Assembly (NCBI RefSeq): GCF_019800005.1
Contig: NZ_JABGCL010000005.1
Span: 124,001 to 188,000 of the forward strand
Direction: 5' to 3'
DNA length: 64,000 nt
From: Geminicoccus harenae
Lineage (GTDB): Bacteria > Pseudomonadota > Alphaproteobacteria > Geminicoccales > Geminicoccaceae
Both the position numbers and the translations under genes were made by a program. Positions 16,954 to 25,098 of this stretch are shown here, one piece after another. Numbering within the stretch: position 1 is the stretch's first letter; the number at the start of each line of letters is the position of its first letter. The notes beneath the pieces were generated by a model that did no database searches, was not told the origin of the DNA, and saw only the letters and a program-made list of their open reading frames with translations.

Positions 16954-17247
16954 ATGAATAGCCACGACCCCAAAGCACTTCCCAATGACCGGACCGACCC
17001 GGCCGACGACCAGCGCTTCGACGCCGTGTTCAAGCAAACGCTGTCCGACCTCGAGGCCCGCGCGAAGGCCGTGGGCATGACCTGGAATTCGCTGTGCAAG
17101 GAAGCGGGCATTGCGCGCGCCACGCCGGACCGCTGGCGCGCCAACTCGCCCAAGACGGTCGAGCTGGTCACCAAGATGCAGACCATCGTCGCCGAGGCCG
17201 AGGCCAACGGCGCAACTCATCAGGCCGCCCGCACGCGCCGGGTGTAA
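16954..17247 (+). CDS. Small HTH protein, candidate early regulator
   Basis: A 97-residue protein whose middle (SDLEARAKAVGMTWNSLCKE, then AGIARATPDRWRANSPKTVE) has the shape of a Cro/CI-type helix-turn-helix. As the first rightward gene after the divergent control region it occupies the cro position of lambdoid phages. It might bind the operator words described here; no dimerisation domain is recognisable and no CI-like protease-sensitive repressor was found in the window. Confidence 0.6.
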   Translation: MNSHDPKALPNDRTDPADDQRFDAVFKQTLSDLEARAKAVGMTWNSLCKEAGIARATPDRWRANSPKTVELVTKMQTIVAEAEANGATHQAARTRRV

Positions 17248-17251
17248 GCAC

Positions 17252-18973
17252 GTGTCCAACATCGTCCTGCGCGACTACCAGCAGAAGGCGGTCGGCGAGA
17301 TCCGCATCGCCTTCCGCGACCACGGCGTGGTCCTGTTCGTGCTGCCGACCGGCGGCGGCAAGACCTACACGTTCTGCTACATCGGTGACGCTGCCGCCCT
17401 GAAGGGCCGGCGCGTAATGATCATCGTGCACCGCAAGGAACTGCTGAAGCAGGCGTCGAAGTCGCTGTCCAAGCTGGGCATCGACCACGGGCTGATCGCG
17501 CCGTGGGCCAGCCCCAAGCCGCGCGCCATGGTGCAGGTCGCCAGCGTCGATTCGCTGAATTCGAAACGCGGCCGCGCCATGCTGGCGTCCGGGGTGATCC
17601 GGGCCGACCTGCTGATCTTCGACGAAGGCCACCACGTCCAGGCCGACAACAAGTGGGGCGCCGTCTGGTCGGCCATGGGCGAGCCCAAGACCCTGCTGGT
17701 TACGGCGTCACCCGGACGGCCGGACTTCCGAGGCATGGGCAAGGGCCATGGCGGCATCGCCGACGTCGTGGTCGAGGGCCCGAGCGTGCCCAAGCTGATC
17801 GAGCGCGGCGCGCTGATCAAGCCGCGCGTGTTCGGCAGCACCGAGCTGCCCGACATCGAGGGCGTGAAGCTCAACGCCGAAGGCGACCTCGACGCCAAAG
17901 AACTCGCGCACCGCGTGGACAAGCCGCACCTGATCGGCAACGCCGTGAAGGAATACACCGAGGTCTGCCCGGGCACGCGCGCCGTGGCGTTCTGCGTGAA
18001 CGTCAAGCACGCCATCCACGTGCGCGACGCCTTCAACGCCGCCGGCTATCGGTTCAAGCTGCTGGTCGGCGACAAGGACATGGTGTCCGAGGCCGAGCGC
18101 ACGCAGATCGTGGACGAGCTCGATCGCGGCGAGATCGACGGCATCTGCACGGTGGACCTGGTGTCCGAGGGCTTCGACTGCCCGGGCTTGGTCACGTGCA
18201 TCATGCTGCGGCCGACCCATTCCGAGATCGTGTTCCTCCAGCAGGCCGGCCGCGTCATGCGACCCGATGAGGGCAAGGTCGAGGCCTTCCTGCTGGACCA
18301 CGCCGGCAACGTCGGCCGCTGGGTCGACGGCGACTTCAAGGTCAAGCACGGCTTCCCCAGCGTGGCGCGCGACTGGAGCCAGTGTCTGGTCGGTCGCAAG
18401 AAGAAGCCGCGCGGCAGCAAGAAGGAAGTCGAGCCGCTCGCCTACCCCGGCATGACGCAGTGCAAGGGGTGCAAGACCATCTTCGACGTGCTGGAGCTGA
18501 AGGAGCAGGGCAAGCCCGACGACAAGTGCCCGACCTGCGGCGAGCCGATCCCTGTGGAGCATCAGGCTGCCCAGCGCATGCCCAAGGTCGTCGAGGGCCG
18601 CCTGGGCGAGCTGGATCCGGAGATCGTCGCCCAGCAGAAGAAAGAGGCCTACCGCGAGCAGGGCAAGGCGCAGACCGTCGAGGAACTGCGCCGCAACCTC
18701 GGCTACTCGCGCGGCCGCGCCAACCACGTGCTCCAGGCCCGCAAGGAAAAGGAAGCCCTGGTCGACGGGCTGCTCACCGACCTGCGCGCCTGGCGTGACC
18801 AGACCGGGCAGAACATCGCCGACGTGTTCGGCGTGGCCACCTTCGAGGTGAAGGCCATGAAGCCCAAGCAATTGCGGGAACTGCGCACCCGGCTGGACGA
18901 CCATCTGGCCGTCTGGCGCGCCGTCACCGGCGACACCACGCCCGCGCTAGCGCAGGCAACCATCGATTTCTAA
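17252..18973 (+). CDS. DEAD/DEAH-box (SF2) helicase
   Basis: A 573-residue helicase. Motif I is PTGGGKTYTF, motif II FDEGHH, and motif III is TASP where most relatives have TATP. The C-terminal RecA-like lobe has DLVSEGFDCPG and QQAGRVMRPDEGK (motif VI). A Cys4 zinc ribbon follows (CKGCKTIFDV ... CPTCGEPI) and a helical C-terminal extension of about 130 residues. The GTG start lies just after the HTH gene's stop. This is the large helicase of many siphovirus replication modules, probably unwinding the origin. Confidence 0.92.
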   Translation: MSNIVLRDYQQKAVGEIRIAFRDHGVVLFVLPTGGGKTYTFCYIGDAAALKGRRVMIIVHRKELLKQASKSLSKLGIDHGLIAPWASPKPRAMVQVASVDSLNSKRGRAMLASGVIRADLLIFDEGHHVQADNKWGAVWSAMGEPKTLLVTASPGRPDFRGMGKGHGGIADVVVEGPSVPKLIERGALIKPRVFGSTELPDIEGVKLNAEGDLDAKELAHRVDKPHLIGNAVKEYTEVCPGTRAVAFCVNVKHAIHVRDAFNAAGYRFKLLVGDKDMVSEAERTQIVDELDRGEIDGICTVDLVSEGFDCPGLVTCIMLRPTHSEIVFLQQAGRVMRPDEGKVEAFLLDHAGNVGRWVDGDFKVKHGFPSVARDWSQCLVGRKKKPRGSKKEVEPLAYPGMTQCKGCKTIFDVLELKEQGKPDDKCPTCGEPIPVEHQAAQRMPKVVEGRLGELDPEIVAQQKKEAYREQGKAQTVEELRRNLGYSRGRANHVLQARKEKEALVDGLLTDLRAWRDQTGQNIADVFGVATFEVKAMKPKQLRELRTRLDDHLAVWRAVTGDTTPALAQATIDF

Positions 18974-19012
18974 CCGCCCCGACCGGGCATCATCACACTA
19001 AGGGAAGGCATT

Positions 19013-19324
19013 ATGGCCATGACCAAGAAGTACGACCTCGCAGTAAAGACCGGCACCTATCAGAAGGATGGCGAGACCAAGAACCGCTACGAGAACATCG
19101 GCGCCGTGTTCCAGGGCGACGACGGCCCGTTCATCGTGCTCAAGCGCTCGTTCAACCCGGCCGGCGTGCCGTTCAAGGAAGGCAGCGACAGCATCATGGT
19201 GTCGTGCTTCGCGCCCAAGGACAACAACGGCGGCGGCAATGGCGGCGGCCAGCGCCAGGCGGCACCTGCGCAGCGCCCGGCCCCGGCCCAACGTAGCGAC
19301 ATGGACGACGACATCCCGTTCTGA
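19013..19324 (+). CDS. SSB-like single-stranded-DNA-binding protein
   Basis: A 103-residue protein: a short OB-fold-like body (YDLAVKTGTYQKDGETKNRY, then ENIGAVFQGDDGPFIVLKR), a Gly/Gln/Pro-rich linker and the classic acidic SSB tip SDMDDDIPF at the very C-terminus. The SD AAGGGAAGG precedes the ATG. It would coat ssDNA and recruit the helicase, nuclease and primase encoded around it. Confidence 0.8.
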   Translation: MAMTKKYDLAVKTGTYQKDGETKNRYENIGAVFQGDDGPFIVLKRSFNPAGVPFKEGSDSIMVSCFAPKDNNGGGNGGGQRQAAPAQRPAPAQRSDMDDDIPF

Positions 19325-19326
19325 CC

Positions 19327-19662
19327 ATGAGCAGCCCCACCGCCTCCCATGAGGCGGACGGCACCCTGCCGTCTGCCACCGCCATCCTTGGGCGCGCCGC
19401 GCAGCACCAGCGAGAGCGTGCCAAGGCCTACGATCAACCCGGCGGCGAGCGCAGCGCCGGCCGCATCGCGGCAGCCTTCAACGCCATCACCGGACGCACT
19501 GGCGCGCGCGCCATCAGCGAGGCCGAGGCCTGGCTGTTCCTGCAGGTGCTCAAGCAGGTCCGGCTGTTTTCCGCGCCCGGCTACCACGCGGATTCGGCCG
19601 AGGACAACGTCTCCTACGGCTCGCTACTTGCTGAGGCGAAAGCCCGCGAGGCCACCGGCTAA
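19327..19662 (+). CDS. DUF6378-like phage protein
   Basis: A 111-residue protein with the signature TAILGRAAQHQRERAKAYDQ, ERSAGRIAAAFNAITGR and AEAWLFLQVLKQVRLFS, and a C-terminal SAEDNVSYGSLLAEAK. I recognise this as a family (DUF6378) frequent in replication regions of temperate phages; it may be a MazG-like or helical adaptor fold. Two bases separate it from the SSB stop. Biochemical role unknown. Confidence 0.7.
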   Translation: MSSPTASHEADGTLPSATAILGRAAQHQRERAKAYDQPGGERSAGRIAAAFNAITGRTGARAISEAEAWLFLQVLKQVRLFSAPGYHADSAEDNVSYGSLLAEAKAREATG

Positions 19663-19676
19663 CTTTTCAGGGAGAC

Positions 19677-19886
19677 ATGATGAACAACGGCAGCGTGAAC
19701 GATCTGATCTCGTCCAATGATGGGGACTGGCTGCGCTGGAATGGCAGCCAGATCAATCCGCTGCCGCCCGGCACGCTCGTTAAGGTCCGCTTCCCGGACC
19801 TCGGCGAGTTCGGCCCCTGGCCAGCGCAGACGCTGCTCTGGGACATGATCGACGAATACAAGGTGGTCCAGAATGGGCGCACGTGA
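19677..19886 (+). CDS. Small phage hypothetical protein
   Basis: A 69-residue acidic protein (SNDGDWLRWNGSQINPLPPG, KVRFPDLGEFGPWPAQTLLW). It overlaps the VRR-NUC gene by 14 bases in another frame and has an AGGGAGA SD. No domain recognised. Confidence 0.6.
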   Translation: MMNNGSVNDLISSNDGDWLRWNGSQINPLPPGTLVKVRFPDLGEFGPWPAQTLLWDMIDEYKVVQNGRT

Positions 19887-20322
19887 GAACCCGCAGCAGC
19901 GGGAATGCTGGCTGGAGATCGGCAAACAGGGCGGCAAGGCCTTCCGCCTGAACTCGGGCAAGGCCTGGGCGGGCAAAGGCCAGCGCCAGCCCGACGGTTC
20001 GGTGGTCATCCCCTACCCGCAACACATCACCGTAGGCTTCGGCTACGTGGACAACACGGCGGTGTCCGGCCCCGGCGACCTGTTCGGCTGGCTGCCGGTA
20101 ACGATCACCCCGGAGATGGTCGGCAAGACCATCCCGGTCGTCTTGAGCGCCGAGGCCAAGCGCCTGGTCGGCGGCACGGTCAGCAAGGACCAGCGCGACT
20201 GGATCGAGCTGGTGGATGGCGACGGCGGCATCGCTGGCGTCGTGCGCACGGCCAGTGACGTGCGTGGCCTCATCCACGGCTGGTTTACAAAAATGATGAA
20301 ACCAACTGCGCCGAAACTCTGA
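19873..20322 (+). CDS. VRR-NUC-type nuclease (phage Holliday-junction-resolvase-like)
   Basis: A 149-residue VRR-NUC protein. It has NSGKAWAGKGQRQPDGSVVI at the N-terminus, GDLFGWLPVTITPEMVGKTI, the ExK motif in VVLSAEAKRLVGG and the closing strand with KDQRDWIELVDGDGGIAGVV. The Glu and Lys of SAEAK plus the upstream acidic residue form the PD-(D/E)XK active site. It likely resolves branched DNA during replication. Confidence 0.82.
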   Translation: MGARENPQQRECWLEIGKQGGKAFRLNSGKAWAGKGQRQPDGSVVIPYPQHITVGFGYVDNTAVSGPGDLFGWLPVTITPEMVGKTIPVVLSAEAKRLVGGTVSKDQRDWIELVDGDGGIAGVVRTASDVRGLIHGWFTKMMKPTAPKL

Positions 20323-20408
20323 TTTGGACGCTATCATTCACGCCTAGTCACGATATTACGTAGCGACTCGCGTCCTCGTCTTTCAGTTTCCGAGTTACAC
20401 ACGGTTAT

Positions 20409-20475
20409 GGGCTCAGGCGGCGGTTAGCTCCCGTCGCTGAAAAGCGGTTCCTGCGGCCGCCTGCCCGCCTTTTTT
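20409..20475 (+). terminator. Long-stem terminator/attenuator before the primase gene
   Basis: GGGC (20409-20412) pairs with GCCC (20463-20466) and GGCGGC (20416-20421) with GCCGCC (20456-20461), enclosing a structured loop; six T follow at 20470-20475. It lies after the VRR-NUC gene and about 75 bases before the primase gene, so it could end the early transcript or attenuate it. Confidence 0.55.
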
Positions 20476-20508
20476 ACACGCGGACTACCCCGGCAGGAGG
20501 GAAGCAAT

Positions 20509-20559
20509 ATGCTGAACAACACCCGCGCCGTCTCCAACCGGAGCCGGTATGCTGCATGA
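20509..20559 (+). CDS. 16-codon leader ORF coupled to the primase gene
   Basis: An ATG eight bases after a strong SD (GGAGGGA) opens a short frame, MLNNTRAVSNRSRYAA, whose stop TGA lies inside the first codons of the primase-helicase gene, overlapping its start by 11 bases. The primase start itself has no good SD, so ribosomes probably reach it by re-initiation from this leader. It could also serve as a regulatory leader with the hairpin upstream. Confidence 0.5.
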   Translation: MLNNTRAVSNRSRYAA

Positions 20560-23365
20560 GACAGAAGTAATCGCTCAGTTCGTCGATGCCATGGCGTCGA
20601 ACGGCATTCACGTCCAGCCCAGCGACATCATCGCCGACGGTCTCTTTCACCGCGTGCACGTCGCCGGCGACAAGAAGGGCTCCCGCAACGCCTGGTACAA
20701 GCTGGTCATCGACGGCCATCCGGCCGGCATGTTCGGCGACAACAAACGCCTGGGCTACCTCACCAAGATCCGCTGGACCGCCAAAGGCGTCGTGCAAATG
20801 ACGCCCGACGAGCGCATCGCCATGCGCAAGAAGATGCGCGAGGCCCGCGAGGCCAAGGAAGCCGCCGACCGCGAGAAGGAGGCGAAGGCCGCCGCGCGCG
20901 CCGTCAAGATTTGGGAAGCGGCCACGCCGGCCGTCGAGCACCCGTATCTGGAGCGCAAGGGCATCCAGGCTCATGGCGCGCGCATCGCGCCGTGGAAATC
21001 GGTCAACGCCGACGGCGAGTTCTACACCGTCACCGAGAACGCGCTGGTCCTGCAATTGCGCGACCTGGAAAAGAATACCTGGTCCCTGCAGGGGATCTTC
21101 CCCGAGCAGGTCGAGATCGGCGGCGTGCTGCGCGACAAGACCTATCTGTACGGCGGCCGCAAGATCGGCGTGTTCTACACCATCGGCAAGCCGGTCGCGA
21201 ACACCGTCCTGTTCTGCGAAGGCTTCGCCACCGGCGCCAGCCTGCACGAGGCCACCGGCCACGCCGTGGTGGTGTGCTTCGACACCAGCAACATCGCGCC
21301 GGTCGCCCGTATCTTCCGCAACAAGTTCCCCGACTTCACCCTGGTGCTCTGCGCCGACAACGACCGCTGGACCACCCGGCCCGTCGAGAACCCAGGCGTG
21401 CACTACGCGCGCGCGGCGGCCAAGGAAGTGAACGGCCGCGTGGCGATCCCGGAGTTCGTGGACATCGGCGGCGAGCCGACCGACTTCAACGACCTGCACG
21501 ATCTGGAGGGCTTGGCGGCCGTCAAGGCGATCATCGACGCCGTCCTCAACGACGAGCCCAGCGCCGACGACACGCCGCCCTGGGAAGCCGACGACGCCTA
21601 CGAGCCGCCGGCCGAGGCCAGCCAGGATGCGCCGCCCGCACCGGCGCCCGCAGCGCCCCCCGAGGATCGCGGCCCGGCCGTGCAGGCCTACGACACCGGC
21701 GGGCACTTCGTCATGCTCGGCTACGACCACGAGCGCTACTACTTCTTCCAGCACGAGAAGAAGCAGGTCCTGGTCTACACCAAGGGCGACTTCACCGTGT
21801 CCGGCCTCATCGCCCTGGCGCCGCTGAACTGGTGGGAGATGGAGTTCCCCAAGAAGGGCGGCGGCGTCGACCGTGACATCGCCATGGACTGGCTCATGCG
21901 CGGCTGCAACCGCGCCGGCATCTACGACCCGTCCCGCCTGCGGGGGCGCGGCGCCTGGCCGGACGCCGGCCGCGTCGTGTTCCACCACGGCAGCTACCTG
22001 TCGGTCGACGGCGTCACCACCAGCATCACGCACATCAAGTCGCGCTACGTCTACGAGCTCAGCTTCCCGCTGCCCGAGCCGGCCGCCGACGAGCTCACCG
22101 ACAGCGAAGGCCAGCACCTGCTGGAGGTGGCCAAGATGTTCCGCTGGTCGAAGGCGGGCAGCTCCGCGCTGCTGGCCGGCTGGGTGGCGCTGGCGCCGCT
22201 GTGCGGGGCCCTGCGCTGGCGGCCGCACATCTGGATCACCGGCGGCGCAGGATCCGGCAAATCGACCGTGCTGGAGCGCTACGTGCACCCGCTGATGAAC
22301 GGCATCGAAATCTACGCGCAGGGTAACTCGACCGAGGCCGGCATCCGCCAGACCCTGAAGTCCGACGCCCTGCCGGTGCTGTTCGATGAGAGCGAATCGA
22401 ACGAGGAAAAGGACGCGCTGCGCGTGCAGAACATCCTGGCGCTGATCCGCCAGGCGTCATCCGAATCCCATGCCCGCACCCTCAAGGGCTCGGCCGGCGG
22501 CGACGCCATCGCCTTCCACATCCGTTCGATGTTCTGCTTGGCGTCCATCCAGGTGGCGATCAAGCAGCAGGCCGACGTCGAGCGCATGACCAAGCTGTCG
22601 ATGAAGGCCAAGCGCGATGACACCAACTTCGCCGAGACCTGGGAGAAGATCGACGGAGCCCTCTACGCGATCGGCCGCGACGAGACCCTGCCGGCGCGCC
22701 TGTTCCGCCGTGCCCTGGCCCTGCTGCCGGTCACGCTCAAGAACATCGACACCTTCACCAAGGCGGCCGCGCTCAAGTTCGGCAGCCAGCGCGACGGCGA
22801 TCAGTACGGCACCATGCTGGCCGGCGCGTGGTCGCTCACCAGCCGCGAGCTGGTCACGCCCGAGCAGGCGGCCAACATGATCGACGAGTACGACTGGTCC
22901 GAGCACCTGGAGGGCGCCGACGAGGATGAGGCCTCGCATGCCCTGGCGGCGCTGCTCGAGGCGCACGTCAGGCTCAAGGGCGGCGACACCCTGTCGGTCT
23001 GGGAACTGGTGCGCGTGGCTGTGAACAAGTCTGTGGAAGGCGCGGGAAATCTCACGTCGGCGGAGGCCGATGCGGTGCTCCAGCGCTACGGACTGCGCGT
23101 GAAGGACGGCCGCCTGCTGATCTCGAACCGCTCGGAGAAGCCCAAGGCCCTCGTGCATGGCACCAAGTACGAGGCCGATCTGCGCGGCGTGCTGCTGCGC
23201 GTGCCCGGCGCCACGCGGCACGACAACAAGTCGGAGCGCATCGGCGGCACAACGTCCAAGGTCATCAGCCTGCCGCTGTCGTTCGTCGACGATGAACCGC
23301 CGCCGCAGCCGGCCGGCGTGGCGCCGCGCCGTGTCCTGCTCGATGATGATGAGCCGCCGTTCTGA
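20549..23365 (+). CDS. Phage primase-helicase (Toprim + DUF927-like ATPase)
   Basis: A 938-residue replication protein. The N-terminal third has a primase-type Toprim domain (NTVLFCEGFATGASLHEATG, VLCADND). A Pro/Ala-rich linker (about residues 335-380) leads to a DUF927-like superfamily-3-type helicase domain with Walker A WITGGAGSGKSTVLERYV and Walker B LPVLFDESESNEEKD. The protein ends in an acidic tip, LLDDDEPPF, very like an SSB C-terminal tip. It has the typical place in the middle of the replication operon. Confidence 0.9.
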   Translation: MLHETEVIAQFVDAMASNGIHVQPSDIIADGLFHRVHVAGDKKGSRNAWYKLVIDGHPAGMFGDNKRLGYLTKIRWTAKGVVQMTPDERIAMRKKMREAREAKEAADREKEAKAAARAVKIWEAATPAVEHPYLERKGIQAHGARIAPWKSVNADGEFYTVTENALVLQLRDLEKNTWSLQGIFPEQVEIGGVLRDKTYLYGGRKIGVFYTIGKPVANTVLFCEGFATGASLHEATGHAVVVCFDTSNIAPVARIFRNKFPDFTLVLCADNDRWTTRPVENPGVHYARAAAKEVNGRVAIPEFVDIGGEPTDFNDLHDLEGLAAVKAIIDAVLNDEPSADDTPPWEADDAYEPPAEASQDAPPAPAPAAPPEDRGPAVQAYDTGGHFVMLGYDHERYYFFQHEKKQVLVYTKGDFTVSGLIALAPLNWWEMEFPKKGGGVDRDIAMDWLMRGCNRAGIYDPSRLRGRGAWPDAGRVVFHHGSYLSVDGVTTSITHIKSRYVYELSFPLPEPAADELTDSEGQHLLEVAKMFRWSKAGSSALLAGWVALAPLCGALRWRPHIWITGGAGSGKSTVLERYVHPLMNGIEIYAQGNSTEAGIRQTLKSDALPVLFDESESNEEKDALRVQNILALIRQASSESHARTLKGSAGGDAIAFHIRSMFCLASIQVAIKQQADVERMTKLSMKAKRDDTNFAETWEKIDGALYAIGRDETLPARLFRRALALLPVTLKNIDTFTKAAALKFGSQRDGDQYGTMLAGAWSLTSRELVTPEQAANMIDEYDWSEHLEGADEDEASHALAALLEAHVRLKGGDTLSVWELVRVAVNKSVEGAGNLTSAEADAVLQRYGLRVKDGRLLISNRSEKPKALVHGTKYEADLRGVLLRVPGATRHDNKSERIGGTTSKVISLPLSFVDDEPPPQPAGVAPRRVLLDDDEPPF

Positions 23366-23439
23366 TCTGTCGCTGTTACAAAAAAGTTCTCTGGAATTCA
23401 CGTAAAGTCACGGGAAAGGCGTATAGTTCACTCCATTGC

Positions 23440-23454
23440 ATCAAATTTGATTAA
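23440..23454. promoter_or_regulatory. Palindromic operator ATCAAATTTGATTAA
   Basis: Perfect inverted repeat ATCAAATTTGAT plus the trailing TAA seen at the other copies, 14 bases before a small phage gene; a TATAGT box lies just upstream (about 23422). Part of the dispersed operator set. Confidence 0.55.
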
Positions 23455-23467
23455 ACGAGTGATCGAT

Positions 23468-23752
23468 ATGCCTCCCGTCCAACGCTACCAGCTCAAAGCC
23501 ATCCAGCAACTGCGCACGCTGAATAGCCGTGCCCAGCGGATGCTTAACCCGACCGCCCAGCCGGGCCGCGACACGGCCGCGATCTTCGCTGTCGGCACGG
23601 CCGGGGCCAAGCAGGCGGCGCAGCGCGCCGACGGCCAGTGGTTCTACCGGGTCAAGCAGAAGGTGTGGGGCCGCTGGCTGCCCTGCGAAGGCCGCCCCGA
23701 CCACGCATGGTATGACCCGCGCGCCGGCCGCGCCCGACTTCCGGAGAACTGA
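23468..23752 (+). CDS. Small phage hypothetical protein
   Basis: A 94-residue basic protein (MPPVQRYQLKAIQQLRTLNS, RADGQWFYRVKQKVWGRW). It is the first gene after the operator palindrome and its stop lies one base before the next small gene. No recognised domain; basic charge suggests nucleic-acid binding. Confidence 0.6.
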   Translation: MPPVQRYQLKAIQQLRTLNSRAQRMLNPTAQPGRDTAAIFAVGTAGAKQAAQRADGQWFYRVKQKVWGRWLPCEGRPDHAWYDPRAGRARLPEN

Positions 23753-23753
23753 C

Positions 23754-23843
23754 ATGCTCAAAGACTTTCTGTTCAACCTGCGCGCCAACGCGCCGTACCT
23801 GATCGTTCTTCTGGCCGTCCTTGGCTACTTCATCGGCTGGTAA
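23754..23843 (+). CDS. 29-residue membrane miniprotein
   Basis: MLKDFLFNLRANAPY followed by one hydrophobic helix (LIVLLAVLGYFIGW). The start sits in the SD-like CCGGAGAACTGACATG context. Single-span phage miniproteins of this size are common and often modulate host membrane proteins, but nothing more can be said. Confidence 0.55.
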   Translation: MLKDFLFNLRANAPYLIVLLAVLGYFIGW

Positions 23844-23879
23844 GCCAGCCCGCAACAACCAATAAGCACGGAGACAACC

Positions 23880-24233
23880 ATGCACCCGTTCGTCAACCTG
23901 AACACCGCCCTCGCCGGCCGCCTCGAACTGCCCGCCGCCGAGCGCAAGAACCTCGCGCCCAAGGTGGCGATCGGCTCGCAGTGGAAGCCGCGCGAGCGCG
24001 AGTTCCTGGATCACCGTGGCGGCATCTACCTGGGCAAGAACCCGGCGATGGACCGCGACGCGATTAACGTGCAGGCCGCCATGCTGCGCCCGTCGCTGTG
24101 CGAGTACACGCCCAGGCACCCGAAGCGCCGACCGCGCAAGTGGGTCGAGGCAGGCTGGTGGATGCTGGGCGGCGCGCTGCTCACTGCCCTGGTCGTGCTG
24201 TGCTGCGCCATGGCGGCCGTGCCGACCTTCTAA
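23880..24233 (+). CDS. Phage hypothetical protein with C-terminal membrane anchor
   Basis: A 117-residue protein with a basic soluble part (AERKNLAPKVAIGSQWKPRE) and one C-terminal membrane segment (GWWMLGGALLTALVVLCCAM). SD ACGGAGAC precedes the ATG. No family recognised. Confidence 0.6.
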   Translation: MHPFVNLNTALAGRLELPAAERKNLAPKVAIGSQWKPREREFLDHRGGIYLGKNPAMDRDAINVQAAMLRPSLCEYTPRHPKRRPRKWVEAGWWMLGGALLTALVVLCCAMAAVPTF

Positions 24234-24240
24234 CAACCCC

Positions 24241-24258
24241 GCCCCGGTTCGCCGGGGC
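24241..24258 (+). repeat. Intergenic hairpin with UUCG tetraloop
   Basis: GCCCCGG-TTCG-CCGGGGC, a perfect seven-base stem with the very stable UUCG loop, between two small genes. There is no T tract, so it is more likely an mRNA processing or stability element than a terminator. Confidence 0.5.
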
Positions 24259-24274
24259 AGCACTGAGGAAAGCC

Positions 24275-25027
24275 ATGTGCAAGGAAATCGAACTCGCCCG
24301 GAAACACGCCCAGCGCGGGCATAGCTTTTCTTTCACCCGCCAGTTGATTGGCATATCCAACACGAAGCTCCGCCGCCTACTGAAAATGCCTGAAGCCGCC
24401 GATATCCAGTTTGTGAATGGCGGCCAAAGCCTCGCGACGAAAAAGCGGCTCGCAGACTTGCATGAACGCCTGCGCGGTAGGGGGTTATCCCTGAGCGACG
24501 AGAGCCGCGCCGCAATGGCGCGCGGTGCCGAGAAAGGCCGCGAGAAGCGCTGCACCAAATACACGGCGTTTGGCGTGACAGGGTATCTCCCGGAGCTGGC
24601 GAAGCGCTTCGGCGCTGTAAGCCACAAGAGTGTCCGTGCGAGGCTGCAAAAAGGCATGGCAATCGAGGAAGCGTTGACCGCTCCGTACAAGCCAAACCCC
24701 CGTGGTGTCATCCCGCCAGCGTTTTTGGAACAGGTGTACAAGCAACGGCGCGCTGCGGCGGCACGCATCTATCCCATCATCGCGAAGCGCCTCCAGCCGA
24801 CCATGCTGCAATTCCGGTCCTCCGACCACGAGATCGTGGTGACACAGTGCGAACTTTCGCGCATGGCCGTAGATGTCCGCACGAGCGACGGGGTAGTGCT
24901 GCACCGTCTGAGGTTCGAAAAGTCTTTCGATAGCGGTGTCCTGTTTGTTTTTAACGATACAACGAAAGGGCTGCTTGACTTCATCGCCTTTGAGCCAGAC
25001 AGCCCCGCATTGGTCGCAACAGCCTGA
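24275..25027 (+). CDS. Phage protein with HTH-like motifs
   Basis: A 250-residue protein. The N-terminal part has FTRQLIGISNTKLRRLLKM, and the middle has LPELAKRFGAVSHKSVRARL followed by QKGMAIEEALTAPYK, the 'RLxxGxxxEEALT' pattern found in DNA-binding modules next to phage HNH enzymes. The C-terminal 90 residues form a beta-rich domain of unknown type. Codon use and GC are slightly lower than in neighbours. Probably a DNA-binding protein; catalytic residues were not found. Confidence 0.5.
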   Translation: MCKEIELARKHAQRGHSFSFTRQLIGISNTKLRRLLKMPEAADIQFVNGGQSLATKKRLADLHERLRGRGLSLSDESRAAMARGAEKGREKRCTKYTAFGVTGYLPELAKRFGAVSHKSVRARLQKGMAIEEALTAPYKPNPRGVIPPAFLEQVYKQRRAAAARIYPIIAKRLQPTMLQFRSSDHEIVVTQCELSRMAVDVRTSDGVVLHRLRFEKSFDSGVLFVFNDTTKGLLDFIAFEPDSPALVATA

Positions 25028-25080
25028 CAGCCCCGGCTCATGCCTCGCGCGCGGGGCATGGGCAGGCGCTGTGACCTGAC
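25027..25080 (+). repeat. Structured intergenic repeat, copy 1
   Basis: About 53 bases with palindromic ends (ACAGC ... GCTGT) and an inner ATGCC-tCGCGCGCGg-GGCAT hairpin, located between the HTH-like gene and the clamp-like gene. About 85 percent identical to copy 2 at 25809. Confidence 0.55.
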
Positions 25081-25098
25081 CACACAACAAGGAAGGAT

